Positions 23,789 through 32,189 of a stretch of DNA of 43,148 nt are shown one piece after another. A program made the position numbers and the translations under genes. Position 1 is the first letter of the stretch; every line of letters begins with the position of its first letter. The notes under the pieces are model-generated. The model was given only the letters and a program-made list of their open reading frames with translations. It had not been told where the DNA came from and searched no databases. This DNA is from CAYGJN01 sp964350135 (GTDB taxonomy: Bacteria; Bdellovibrionota; Bacteriovoracia; Bacteriovoracales; Bacteriovoracaceae). The stretch is from the NCBI GenBank assembly GCA_964350135.1, contig CAYGJN010000005.1, forward strand, positions 1 to 43,148. Direction: 5' to 3'.

Positions 23789-25663
23789 GTGAAGTCATTT
23801 TTAGTTTTTCTTATCGCTCTTTCTGCTTTTGCTAAGGTAGATGTTCTTTTTAGTCCTGAAGATGGAGATAAAGCATTTGAGCGTATTTTTAATGAAATAA
23901 GCAACGCCAAAGACTATGCCTATATTACAGTTTATAGCTGGAAACTAACTGAACTTGAAGATTCAATCAAAGAAGCATGTAAAAATGGTGCGAAGGTTAA
24001 AGTTGTTCTTTCTAGCAGACATGAACAAAGTAAGAGCAAGGCAATTGAAGAACTTGATAAAATGGATTGTGTTGATATTAAAATTCCTTCAAAAACTATG
24101 CATGAGAAATTTGTCATTGTTGATGACAGGTTTGCCATGAATTCTTCAGGTAATTTTAGTTCTGGCGCTCGAGATTCATACAATGAAAGCACTGTATTTT
24201 ATGAACTAGATAAATTAGCAGATAAGGACGAAGAAAACGAAAAAAATAAAGATGAAAAAAGTATTATCAATGCACTCAAACAAGAGTTTGCACTACTTTT
24301 TAATTATTCAAAAAACTCTAAATTTGATAGCGGTGATGGCTCAGAAAAACTTGATCATTTTAAAAGAGATAAAAATAACAAAATTATTAACCTTCCTGAT
24401 GAAGATATTATTTCACTATATTCATCTTCGATGAATTTCAAATTAAGCGAGAAAGCAAAACCATTAAGTAATGGATCTATACTTGGGTTATCTTCTAAAA
24501 AAAATAGTTATATTGTTGCCGATATGATCGTAGATAAAATGGACAATGCTAAAAGCTCGATTCTTATGAGTGTTAATTATGTTTTATTAGATAGAATTTG
24601 CGAGGCCTTAGAGCGTGCTATTGATCGTGATGTTGAAGTTAAAATCATTAATGATAATAAAAGTGTTAAAGATCGTAATGATTGTACAGTAAGGCTTAAA
24701 AACAAACTTAAACAAAACGGCAGGTATAAATTTTATAGTTTTTTTCCAACCAGTAGAAAAGCAGTTTTAAACCATAATAAAACAATTTTAATTGATTACA
24801 ATGATAAGGCCAAAGAGCCTATTTCTGATAATACACTTTTGATATCAGGATCTCATAATCTTTCTGAAAATGCGGAAAGAAAACAATTTGATAATCAAAT
24901 TCTTTATACAACAAAAGAGTATAGTAATCTTTATAGAGCTTTCTATAAAGATATAATGAAGGTCTTTAATTTAAATAGAGACTCTCATGATAGACCAGAT
25001 CAAGATATAATCGATTATCTTCTTTCTGATAGAAAGGGATATTATAAAATTCATAATAGAGACTTAAGTAAAATTATTTCTTTAAGTTATAAAGAGCTTC
25101 AAGAATTAAGAGAGGATATTGAAAGATTAGCTCCTGGTATTCTGGATAGAAGTACACCTAAAGAATTCCTAGAAGAATGTGATTATTATAAAGCATCAAA
25201 TAAGAAGTATTATAATTACTCAAGAGGAAAATTCACCCTTTGTGAAATTAGTAAGAAGGTTTCATTAAGAGAAGGAAACTTTACAGTGGTTATGAAAGGT
25301 GCAAATGACCCTAGAGCATTTTTTAGCTGTGATCGTTATGATTCTAAACTGCAAGAGTATCAAAGCCGCGATCTTGATAAAGAAACGGATTCAACCCAAG
25401 AGGTTGAAGCTCAGATCATGCTTTTTGAGACTAAGCATGAACAGGCCATGATTAAATTTGAAAGACCTTCAAGAGAGAATAAATCTATTATTCAGAGGCA
25501 GATACAAGAACTTGATAAAAAAATCACTTCTTTAAAAGAAGAGCATTCTCAGTTAAAGAATAAAAAGTTTTATAAAGCCTGTACCGTAGAGGTTGAATCA
25601 GAAAATGCTGTTATTACTTATAAAGGTAGTACAATGAATGAAATGAGATATATCGCTAAATAA
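23789..25663 (+). CDS. secreted phospholipase D-like protein, large form
   Basis: A 624-residue PLD-superfamily protein. The signal peptide is MKSFLVFLIALSAFA. The first HKD site is His105-x-Lys107-x4-Asp112 in MHEKFVIVDDRF with NSSGNFSSG after it. The second is His329-x-Lys331 in LNHNKTILIDYND with Asp336 and SGSHNLSENA. The first half resembles compact exported nucleases of the family. Residues about 400-560 are an extension I do not recognise, and about 570-605 form a coiled coil (QRQIQELDKKITSLKEEHS). Nuclease or phospholipase activity outside the cytoplasm is likely. The start is GTG with AAAGGA 7 bases upstream. The 3' end overlaps the convergent transpeptidase-like gene by 8 bases. Confidence 0.87.
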   Translation: MKSFLVFLIALSAFAKVDVLFSPEDGDKAFERIFNEISNAKDYAYITVYSWKLTELEDSIKEACKNGAKVKVVLSSRHEQSKSKAIEELDKMDCVDIKIPSKTMHEKFVIVDDRFAMNSSGNFSSGARDSYNESTVFYELDKLADKDEENEKNKDEKSIINALKQEFALLFNYSKNSKFDSGDGSEKLDHFKRDKNNKIINLPDEDIISLYSSSMNFKLSEKAKPLSNGSILGLSSKKNSYIVADMIVDKMDNAKSSILMSVNYVLLDRICEALERAIDRDVEVKIINDNKSVKDRNDCTVRLKNKLKQNGRYKFYSFFPTSRKAVLNHNKTILIDYNDKAKEPISDNTLLISGSHNLSENAERKQFDNQILYTTKEYSNLYRAFYKDIMKVFNLNRDSHDRPDQDIIDYLLSDRKGYYKIHNRDLSKIISLSYKELQELREDIERLAPGILDRSTPKEFLEECDYYKASNKKYYNYSRGKFTLCEISKKVSLREGNFTVVMKGANDPRAFFSCDRYDSKLQEYQSRDLDKETDSTQEVEAQIMLFETKHEQAMIKFERPSRENKSIIQRQIQELDKKITSLKEEHSQLKNKKFYKACTVEVESENAVITYKGSTMNEMRYIAK

Positions 25664-27080
25664 CTCTACCATAACCACCTCGACGAGGGTCCCCTTGGGC
25701 CCTTGTTATACCAAGGACTCCGTTGACTCCACCAAAATAAAATTCTTTTATAGGCCAAAGATTAATTTCAAAAAGATCATTAAGTTTTTCAATTTGAGTA
25801 TCATTAAGCCCTGGCTCAATTTGTAGAGTTTTCCCGTCATAATTCATTCGTGGGTATTGAATTGCTTCGCTTAAAGATAATTTGTGATCAATGATAAGTG
25901 AGATAATTTGAGTTAAGCTTGATCTAATTCTTTTGGAACCGCCAGCCCCTAGAACAAGCTTTTCATCTCCTAGAACAATTAACGGGCACATCATAGAGCC
26001 CATACGCTCTCCTGGTATCCAATCACTCATATCCTCTTTACATAGATCATCCTCTCCTAGCATATTGTTAAGAATTATTCCTGTATATGGAATGAAATGA
26101 CCTGACCCCTCACCATTAGTGAGGCTTAAAGAACAAGCATTACCAAACTCATCATGACCGCTAATATGAGTTGTCCCTTTAGTAAACGGTTTCATAAAAT
26201 TATCTTCAAATTGTTTAAATGAATCAGCAAGCTTTGTAGAAAAAATAGCATTATGATGACCAACTTTTTCAAGGTGATGAATTTCTAATGTTTTCAGCAG
26301 GTCTCTTACAGCAAGTCCTCCAAGGCATGGACTTGGGGGGAGAAGAATCTTTCTACCGTGATAATTTGTCTTGAGTGGTCTGAGCTTTTTAACTTCATAT
26401 GAATCAAAATCTTTTATATTTAAATGAGATTCATTATTTTCTTTTAAAAGTGAAGGTATAATCTCATTTTCATAAAAGCACGGTCCTTTATTTGATAACT
26501 CTTCAAGAAACAAAGGATAGTCTTTATTATAGAATATATCTCCATGAGTAAGCCTTTTTCCGTTTTGGTAGAATAGACTTCTCATTTCTTTTGTAAAATC
26601 AAGTAGAGGGGCCAAAAGATCCATGGTGTATGATTGGATAGGAGTGATTTCTACACCATTTCTTGCAAAATCTATAGCAGGTCTTAAAACTTCTTCTAAT
26701 GGAAGTCTTCCATGATTTTTATGGATATCAAGAAGCCCTTTTAAGGTTCCAGGTACAGCAATAGTTGCTTGACCGATATGAAATCGTTGAGTTTGTCCGC
26801 TAAATTTAACATCTAAAGGATCAAATTCTTTTAATCTTAGTCCATTGAGGCCTGGAAAATTAACAAAGAAATCGTAGCTAAATTCCTCTTTTTGATCTTG
26901 TCCAACCATAATTCCACCACCTGCAAGTGATGTAAGAAGAGGTTCTGAAATAGGAGCTGTAAAGCCTGATGCTACACAGGCATCAAAAATATTACCGCCT
27001 AATTCCAGAATTCTAATTCCAGCTTCAGTCGTTATTGGATGACCTGTTGCAAGAGCACCTTTTGTTTTCCTATATTTCAT
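25656..27080 (-). CDS. gamma-glutamyltranspeptidase-like Ntn hydrolase
   Basis: A 474-residue member of the GGT family, which self-cleaves before a Thr to give two subunits and then acts on gamma-glutamyl or acyl compounds. Thr303 in KGTTHISGHDEFG matches the nucleophile of E. coli GGT. LELGGNIFDACVA, YTGIILNNML and GAGGSKRIRSSLTQII are also family features. Two differences stand out. There is no signal peptide, unlike the periplasmic E. coli enzyme. The RExAP segment that carries the Arg binding the glutamyl carboxylate reads VNFPG (about 73-77). A substrate other than glutathione is therefore plausible. It is divergent from hemJ, with 24 bases between the two starts once the hemJ start is corrected. 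Confidence 0.83.
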   Translation of the reverse strand: MKYRKTKGALATGHPITTEAGIRILELGGNIFDACVASGFTAPISEPLLTSLAGGGIMVGQDQKEEFSYDFFVNFPGLNGLRLKEFDPLDVKFSGQTQRFHIGQATIAVPGTLKGLLDIHKNHGRLPLEEVLRPAIDFARNGVEITPIQSYTMDLLAPLLDFTKEMRSLFYQNGKRLTHGDIFYNKDYPLFLEELSNKGPCFYENEIIPSLLKENNESHLNIKDFDSYEVKKLRPLKTNYHGRKILLPPSPCLGGLAVRDLLKTLEIHHLEKVGHHNAIFSTKLADSFKQFEDNFMKPFTKGTTHISGHDEFGNACSLSLTNGEGSGHFIPYTGIILNNMLGEDDLCKEDMSDWIPGERMGSMMCPLIVLGDEKLVLGAGGSKRIRSSLTQIISLIIDHKLSLSEAIQYPRMNYDGKTLQIEPGLNDTQIEKLNDLFEINLWPIKEFYFGGVNGVLGITRAQGDPRRGGYGRVI

Positions 27081-27104
27081 GGGAAACTATACCCGGAGAA
27101 AATT

Positions 27105-27638
27105 TTGTCATACGAATATATTAAAGCACTTCATCTTATTTTTATAGTCACTTGGTTTGCAGGCTTATTTTATATTGTTCGACTTTTTATCTATCACACA
27201 GAAGCACAGGAAAAGACAGAACCTGAAAAGACAGTTTTAACTAAGCAGTTTATCATAATGGAGCGACGACTTTGGTATGGTATTACTTTGCCATCGGCCA
27301 TTGCAACCTTAGTTCTTGGGCTAACCCTTTCTACCCAGTTTTGGCCTTACACTGAACACCCTTGGTTAATGGCCAAGCTTGGCTTTATTATTGGACTTTT
27401 TGGTTATAACCACGCATGTGGGATTATTTTAAAACGTTTATGGGCAGGTGACTTTAAGTACAGTTCGAATTTTCTAAGAATTTGGAATGAAGTTGCTACC
27501 TTATTTTTATTTGCGATAGTTTTTTTGGCCATCTTAAAAGACTCTCTTGCTTTTATCCCTGCCATAATTGGATTAGTTATTTTTGCTTTTGTTCTTATGG
27601 CCGCTATAAGAATTTATAAAAAGCTTAGGACCCGCTAA
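27105..27638 (+). CDS. hemJ: HemJ-like protoporphyrinogen oxidase
   Basis: HemJ is a membrane haem protein that oxidises protoporphyrinogen IX in haem synthesis. The 177-residue form recognised here begins SYEYIKALHLIFIVTWFAGL, with the conserved LH and WFAGLFY signature of the first helix. It continues with FIIMERRLWYGITLPSA and HPWLMAKLGFIIGLFGYNH, and has four to five membrane helices. I chose the TTG at 27105 because GGAGA lies 5 bases upstream and homologous residues begin there. The longer frame from 27039 would overlap the divergent transpeptidase gene and adds residues that look non-coding. The 3' end overlaps the convergent RsmD-like gene by 14 bases. Confidence 0.85.
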   Translation: MSYEYIKALHLIFIVTWFAGLFYIVRLFIYHTEAQEKTEPEKTVLTKQFIIMERRLWYGITLPSAIATLVLGLTLSTQFWPYTEHPWLMAKLGFIIGLFGYNHACGIILKRLWAGDFKYSSNFLRIWNEVATLFLFAIVFLAILKDSLAFIPAIIGLVIFAFVLMAAIRIYKKLRTR

Positions 27639-28230
27639 AATCATAGAGTGAAACAAAGGTTGTTCCTTGTTCAAAAATCTTTCGTGGCTCAAAAAGTAAG
27701 GAGTTTATCTTTTCTATAGGAAGACCTTTTTGGCGATCTGATTCAATCCAAAGCTCTCCTGTAAACCACTCTTTTGTTACTGATTCACAGACCATGGAGT
27801 AGAGAGAGTGAATGGCGTAGGGTGGTGCAAAAAACAAAACGGTATTAAGTTTTTCTTCTTCAGTAAAGCTACTATAAAGAGTTATAAACTGGGTTAACCA
27901 AGTGAGACCATTGTCTTTTCTATATTGGATAGGTCTTTGATCACTTTCTTCTTTGTAGCTTTTTTGCATTTTTTTTATATTTTCTTGAGTATAGATAAAA
28001 ACGCGACTACTTTTTTCAGTTAAAAAGAGCTTTTCGGCACCTCTTGACCAGGCCTCTAATCCTACTGCTCCTGAACCTGCACAAAGATCAACGAAAATCT
28101 TTCCTTGCCAATGCTGATGAGAATCAAAAATTCGCCTTTTAAGACGAACACTCATTGGCCTTATGAGATCTTTAGGAGGGACTTTAATCTCAAAACCTTG
28201 AGCTACACCGCCTAGAATATTTAATGACAT
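27625..28230 (-). CDS. RsmD-like 16S rRNA methyltransferase with altered catalytic motif
   Basis: A 201-residue Rossmann methyltransferase resembling RsmD, which makes m2G966 in 16S rRNA. Similar parts are LNILGGVAQGFEIKVP at the start, IRPMSVRLKRRIFDS (RsmD has LRPTxxRVRExLFN) and the SAM-binding DLCAGSGAVGLEAWSRGA. The catalytic D/N-PPY motif reads FFAPPY, with Ala in place of Asp or Asn, and the RPT-RVRE box is also changed. The enzyme may have lost or changed its amino-methyl activity. Length is normal for the family. It starts 80 bases from the divergent lysA gene and overlaps hemJ at its 3' end. Confidence 0.75.
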   Translation of the reverse strand: MSLNILGGVAQGFEIKVPPKDLIRPMSVRLKRRIFDSHQHWQGKIFVDLCAGSGAVGLEAWSRGAEKLFLTEKSSRVFIYTQENIKKMQKSYKEESDQRPIQYRKDNGLTWLTQFITLYSSFTEEEKLNTVLFFAPPYAIHSLYSMVCESVTKEWFTGELWIESDRQKGLPIEKINSLLFEPRKIFEQGTTFVSLYDFSGS

Positions 28231-28264
28231 ACTTAAAATCCTTACAATAATATCTACAAAAAGG

Positions 28265-28284
28265 TTAGAATATATTAATTCTAA
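28265..28284. promoter_or_regulatory. 20-base inverted repeat upstream of lysA
   Basis: Arms TTAGAAT and ATTCTAA with 6 AT bases between, 26 bases before the lysA ATG and in the divergent gap with the RsmD-like gene. It may be an operator. The same outer arms occur in the hairpin at 33589-33615. Confidence 0.3.
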
Positions 28285-28310
28285 GCATAGTTAAACTATA
28301 AGGATCAGTC

Positions 28311-29570
28311 ATGTGGGATATTGATAGCTCTGGAGTAATGTCGTTTGAAGGCAAAAAGGCCCAGGAATTGGCCAATGAATTTGGCTCGCCACTTTATATA
28401 TATTCTAAATCTAAAATTCTAGAAAATATTACGAGTCTAACTACTGCTATGGGAAAGTATTTCCCTAAGTTTAAAGTACAGTATGCTGTTAAAGCAAATA
28501 CGAATCCCCATATATTAAAAATTATTCAAGAAGCTGGTCTTGGTGCAGATTGCTCGTCTCCTGTTGAAGCTGAGATTGCTAAACGAGTAGGCTTTGAAAT
28601 GAGTGAGTCCACTTATACGGGAAATTTTGAATCACAAGATGACTTTAAAAGAGCAATGGCAACAGGGATGAAATTAAATCTTGATGATTATCATCGACTT
28701 GATGATGTTTTAAAAATTGCAACACCTGAGGTCCTTTCATTTAGAATTAATCCTGGGATTGGTAGAGGTGGTTTTGAAGGTATTGTGACTGGTGGAAATG
28801 ATGCTAAATTTGGTATTCCATATGAAGAGGTTCGTACAGCTTATAAGCATGCAATTGACAGAGGTATAAAAAGATTTGGTATCCATATGATGACGGGCTC
28901 AAATATTTTAGAGCCATTTTATTTTGCTGAAATTACCCAAAAACTTCTTTATATCATTGAAGAAAATCTTTTAGATTTGGGAATTAAATTTGAATATATT
29001 AATATTGGTGGAGGCTTAGGAGTTCCTTATACTAAAAACGAAAAACCTCTTGATCTAGATGCAACATTTAAACAGGTCTCTGATGTTTTCCATTCAAAAG
29101 TTAAAGCTCTAGGTATTGGTGATCCAGCTCTTGTAATGGAACCAGGAAGATTCTTAGTTGGAAATGCTGGAACTTTAATAAGTACAGTCACTCATATTAA
29201 AAAATCTTATAAAAACTATATGGGCCTTGATTCAGGGATGAACACACTTTTGAGACCATCTCTTTATGGTGCTTATCATGAAGCAGTTATTGATGGAAAA
29301 CCTGGAACAGGGGAGACGGCCGTTAGAATTTGCGGACAAATTTGTGAAAACTCAGATATTCATCCTCTAGAGCGAAAGTTTAATAATCCACAATCTGGTG
29401 ATCTTGTGGCCATTCGTGATTGCGGAGCATACGGTTTTGTAATGAGCTCAAACTATAATAATAGAGAAAGAGCCGCAGAAATTCTTATTGACCAAGGTGT
29501 TCCAAGGCTTATTCGTCGTCGGGAAACTATTGATGATATTTTTGATAGTGTGCCAGATTTCGATCTTTAG
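28311..29570 (+). CDS. lysA: diaminopimelate decarboxylase
   Basis: LysA makes L-lysine from meso-diaminopimelate, the last step of lysine synthesis. The 419-residue protein has the alanine-racemase-like barrel with PLP Lys61 in VQYAVKANTNP, the phosphate-binding NIGGGLGVPY (231-240) and MEPGRFLVGNAG (277-286). Catalytic Cys345-Glu346 lie in GQICENSD (CExxD motif), with CGAYGFVMSSNYN near the end. The segment usually read as HIGSQ reads HMMTGSN, as in some LysA variants. Length is as expected. The start is ATG with AAGGATC upstream. Other group IV decarboxylases (ornithine, arginine) differ in the CExxD region; LysA remains the best call. Confidence 0.9.
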   Translation: MWDIDSSGVMSFEGKKAQELANEFGSPLYIYSKSKILENITSLTTAMGKYFPKFKVQYAVKANTNPHILKIIQEAGLGADCSSPVEAEIAKRVGFEMSESTYTGNFESQDDFKRAMATGMKLNLDDYHRLDDVLKIATPEVLSFRINPGIGRGGFEGIVTGGNDAKFGIPYEEVRTAYKHAIDRGIKRFGIHMMTGSNILEPFYFAEITQKLLYIIEENLLDLGIKFEYINIGGGLGVPYTKNEKPLDLDATFKQVSDVFHSKVKALGIGDPALVMEPGRFLVGNAGTLISTVTHIKKSYKNYMGLDSGMNTLLRPSLYGAYHEAVIDGKPGTGETAVRICGQICENSDIHPLERKFNNPQSGDLVAIRDCGAYGFVMSSNYNNRERAAEILIDQGVPRLIRRRETIDDIFDSVPDFDL

Positions 29571-29594
29571 CTTTACCACACATATATTACTTAA

Positions 29595-30602
29595 CTAGTA
29601 TCGAAAAATTGTGGAGCCCCATGTAAACCCAGATCCAAAGGCCGCATTAACAACAAGCATTCCTTTTTTGAGTTTTCCTGCTTTTCTAGCTTCATCCATT
29701 GTAAGAGGAATCGTTGCAGCAGTTGTATTTGCATATTTTTGAATCGTATTAAAAACTTTTGATTCATCTATACCAAGCATTTCTCCAACTTTTTGATTAA
29801 TGCGAAGATTGGCCTGATGGAAAATAAAAAGATCAACATCTTCTAATTTGATTTGATTCTTTTCTGTAATAGACCGCACTGTCTCGCTCATTCTTCTTAC
29901 CGCATTCATAAAAACAAGCTTTCCGTTCATATATGGATACTGCAGGCCTTTCTCTAATGCAGATTTAGGTATTCTTTCATCATATTCTTTAACATTGGCA
30001 GGCATTGGATTCCAAAGCTCTTTTGCATGGGTTCCATCAGCAAAAGCTTCCGAGTCTATAAAATGAGATTTATCGTTGCCTGTATTACTCATAATGGCCG
30101 CACCTGCACCATCACCAAAAAGAACAGAAATATTTCTACCTTTTGGAGTTTTATCAATTCCTTTTGAGTGGACTTCTGATCCTACAACTAAAATATTTTT
30201 ATAAAGTCCTTTGCAAATAAGAGCATCGGCCATTTCTGTAGCGTAGATCCAAGCTGAGCATTGTTGTCGAATATCATAGGCTGCAATCCCTGGACGGTTT
30301 AAAGCAGCACCTAAAAAGCATCCTAGACCTGGAAAGTCAGCTGGTGGGGACAAGGTCGCAGCAATAATACAATCTATATCTTCTATCGTTTTACCAGCAT
30401 CTGCTAAAGCATTATTGCAAGCATTCACCGCAAGTTCTAAAGTTGCTTCTTCACCGAGTTTGACCCAACGTCGTTCTTGAATACCGGATCTTTGTTGAAT
30501 CCACTCATCTGATGTATCTAGTTTTTTTTCAAGGTCAAAATTAGTAACAATATGTTTTGGAACATAGGAGCCAAAACCTAGAAACTCACTTCGAATACTC
30601 AT
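29595..30602 (-). CDS. fabH: beta-ketoacyl-ACP synthase III
   Basis: FabH starts fatty acid synthesis by condensing acetyl-CoA (or a branched acyl-CoA) with malonyl-ACP. The catalytic triad is visible in the 335-residue protein: Cys115 in DIRQQCSAWIY, His262 in LFIFHQANLRIN and Asn292 in YANTTAATIPL. LFGDGAGAAIMS is the conserved loop, and WIQQRSGIQERR near residue 35 matches the FabH N-terminus. The start is ATG with GAGGA upstream. Since FabH-like proteins can also serve in secondary pathways (for example olefin or quinolone synthesis), the housekeeping role is likely but not certain; no other fab gene is nearby. Confidence 0.9.
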   Translation of the reverse strand: MSIRSEFLGFGSYVPKHIVTNFDLEKKLDTSDEWIQQRSGIQERRWVKLGEEATLELAVNACNNALADAGKTIEDIDCIIAATLSPPADFPGLGCFLGAALNRPGIAAYDIRQQCSAWIYATEMADALICKGLYKNILVVGSEVHSKGIDKTPKGRNISVLFGDGAGAAIMSNTGNDKSHFIDSEAFADGTHAKELWNPMPANVKEYDERIPKSALEKGLQYPYMNGKLVFMNAVRRMSETVRSITEKNQIKLEDVDLFIFHQANLRINQKVGEMLGIDESKVFNTIQKYANTTAATIPLTMDEARKAGKLKKGMLVVNAAFGSGFTWGSTIFRY

Positions 30603-30704
30603 AAATCCTCATTTGTTGTCTTTATTGTAGAGAATGGATGGTTTTTTTAACACGAGCAAAGCGTCAAGGTAGGCTTTTTACTTCAAGAAGCTTTAAGGAA
30701 TTCC

Positions 30705-30710
30705 TATAAT
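30705..30710 (+). promoter_or_regulatory. TATAAT -10 element before fbaB
   Basis: A perfect TATAAT, 29 bases upstream of the fbaB ATG. TTCAAG at 30682-30687 is a weak -35 at 17 bases. The palindrome AGGAATTCCT (30696-30705) lies in the spacer and touches the -10. Confidence 0.4.
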
Positions 30711-30739
30711 AATAAGAGTTTTATTTAAGGAGAGTTTTT

Positions 30740-31789
30740 ATGGCAAAGATTTTAGATCTACTGGGAGCTGATGGTGATAGTTTATTAGGGCATACTTGTA
30801 AGACTATTTCTAAAGATCAGATTCATCTTCCAAATAGTGATTTTGTAACCCAAGTTTGGAAAGATAGTAACCGCTCTCCTCAGACATTAAAATCTCTTCA
30901 ACAACTTTTTAGCTCTGGAAGGCTCGCTAATACTGGTTATATGTCAATTTTGCCTGTGGATCAGGGAATTGAACATAGTGCAGGAGCAAGCTTTGCACCA
31001 AACCCCATCTATTTTGATCCTGAAAATATTATTAAATTAGCAATTGAAGGTGGTTGTAATGCCGTAGCTTCAACTTACGGTGTTCTTGCAAGTTGTGCTC
31101 GTAAGTATGCTCATAAAATTCCATTTGTTGTCAAAATTAATCACAACGAACTTCTTACTTATCCAGCAACTTTTGATCAGGTTATGTTTGGAACTATTAA
31201 AGAGGCTTGGGATATGGGTGCTACTGCTGTAGGGGCCACTATTTATTTTGGTTCTGAAGAATCGAGTAGACAAATACAAGAAGTTTCTCAGGCATTTGAA
31301 TTTGCTCATGAACTTGGAATGGCCACAATTCTATGGTGTTATACAAGAAATCCTGGGTTTAAATCTGACAAAGATTATCATGTATCAGCAGATCTTACAG
31401 GTCAGGCCAATCACCTAGGTTGTACAATTCAAGCTGATATTATTAAACAAAAACTTCCTGAAAATAATGGTGGCTACACTGCTGTTAATTTTGGAAAGAC
31501 TCATGACAAAGTTTACTCAGAACTAAGTACTGATCATCCAATTGATTTATGTCGTTATCAGGTTGCCAATTCATATATGGGCAGATGTGGTTTAATAAAC
31601 TCTGGTGGAGCCTCTTCTGGAGCAGGAGATCTTGCTCAGGCCGTAAAGACAGCAGTCATAAACAAAAGAGCTGGCGGAATGGGATTAATTTCTGGAAGGA
31701 AAGCATTTCAGCGTCCAATGAAAGAAGGTGTTGAGATCTTAAATGCTATTCAAGATGTATACTTAGATGACTCAATCACAATCGCCTAA
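30740..31789 (+). CDS. fbaB: fructose-bisphosphate aldolase, class I (FbaB type)
   Basis: This metal-independent aldolase splits fructose 1,6-bisphosphate in glycolysis or runs in reverse in gluconeogenesis. The 349-residue protein closely follows E. coli FbaB: it begins KILDLLGADGDSLLGHTC, carries SILPVDQGIEHSAGASFAPN, TYGVLASCARKYAHKIPF and MGATAVGATIYFGSEES, and ends QDVYLDDSITIA. The Lys in DIIKQKLPENNGG is at the Schiff-base position. The start has AAGGAGAG upstream. The 3' end overlaps the cutA frame by 23 bases. Expression from pyruvate made by the methylcitrate genes could use it for gluconeogenesis, which is inference. Confidence 0.95.
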   Translation: MAKILDLLGADGDSLLGHTCKTISKDQIHLPNSDFVTQVWKDSNRSPQTLKSLQQLFSSGRLANTGYMSILPVDQGIEHSAGASFAPNPIYFDPENIIKLAIEGGCNAVASTYGVLASCARKYAHKIPFVVKINHNELLTYPATFDQVMFGTIKEAWDMGATAVGATIYFGSEESSRQIQEVSQAFEFAHELGMATILWCYTRNPGFKSDKDYHVSADLTGQANHLGCTIQADIIKQKLPENNGGYTAVNFGKTHDKVYSELSTDHPIDLCRYQVANSYMGRCGLINSGGASSGAGDLAQAVKTAVINKRAGGMGLISGRKAFQRPMKEGVEILNAIQDVYLDDSITIA

Positions 31790-32096
31790 AATATTAATTT
31801 ACATTACATATCCAGAGCTTGAAGGCGCTAAGAAATTAGCGTCAGCTCTGGTTGAATCTAAACTTTGTGCATGTGTAAATATTATTCCCAAAATTTTCTC
31901 TGTCTATCGCTGGCTAGATAAAACTGAATCTAGTGAGGAATGCGTTCTTCTGTGTAAGGCCCAGAAAAATAAATTTAGTCAAATCTCTGATTTGGTGAAT
32001 GATGAGCATCCATATGATACACCTGCTATCTTTTCAATATCATTAGATGAACTAGATCCAGAATATGAGAAATGGATTTCTTACCAACTCTTATAA
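31767..32096 (+). CDS. cutA: CutA-like divalent cation tolerance protein
   Basis: A 109-residue protein with the CutA fold, a trimeric ferredoxin-like protein linked to copper or other divalent-metal tolerance in E. coli, though its biochemical role is unsettled. The family pattern is clear: ITYPELEGAKKLASALVESK, LCACVNIIPKIFSVYRW, and the C-terminal HPYDTPAIFSISLDELDPEY. Length is typical. The ATG lies inside the last 23 bases of fbaB in another frame and has no clear ribosome binding site, so translation probably depends on ribosomes arriving from fbaB. Confidence 0.9.
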   Translation: MTQSQSPKILIYITYPELEGAKKLASALVESKLCACVNIIPKIFSVYRWLDKTESSEECVLLCKAQKNKFSQISDLVNDEHPYDTPAIFSISLDELDPEYEKWISYQLL

Positions 32097-32189
32097 TCCT
32101 TGTATTATTTACAACTAGAAATGCCATTATTGTCTTAAAACTGCTAAATGCTAAAAAGGGGAATCTAATTCTTTTTATAGGAGCAAATA

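Noticed and set aside
27039..27104. Extended N-terminus of HemJ
   Set aside because: It would overlap the divergent transpeptidase gene and encodes residues unlike HemJ; the TTG at 27105 has a good ribosome binding site.
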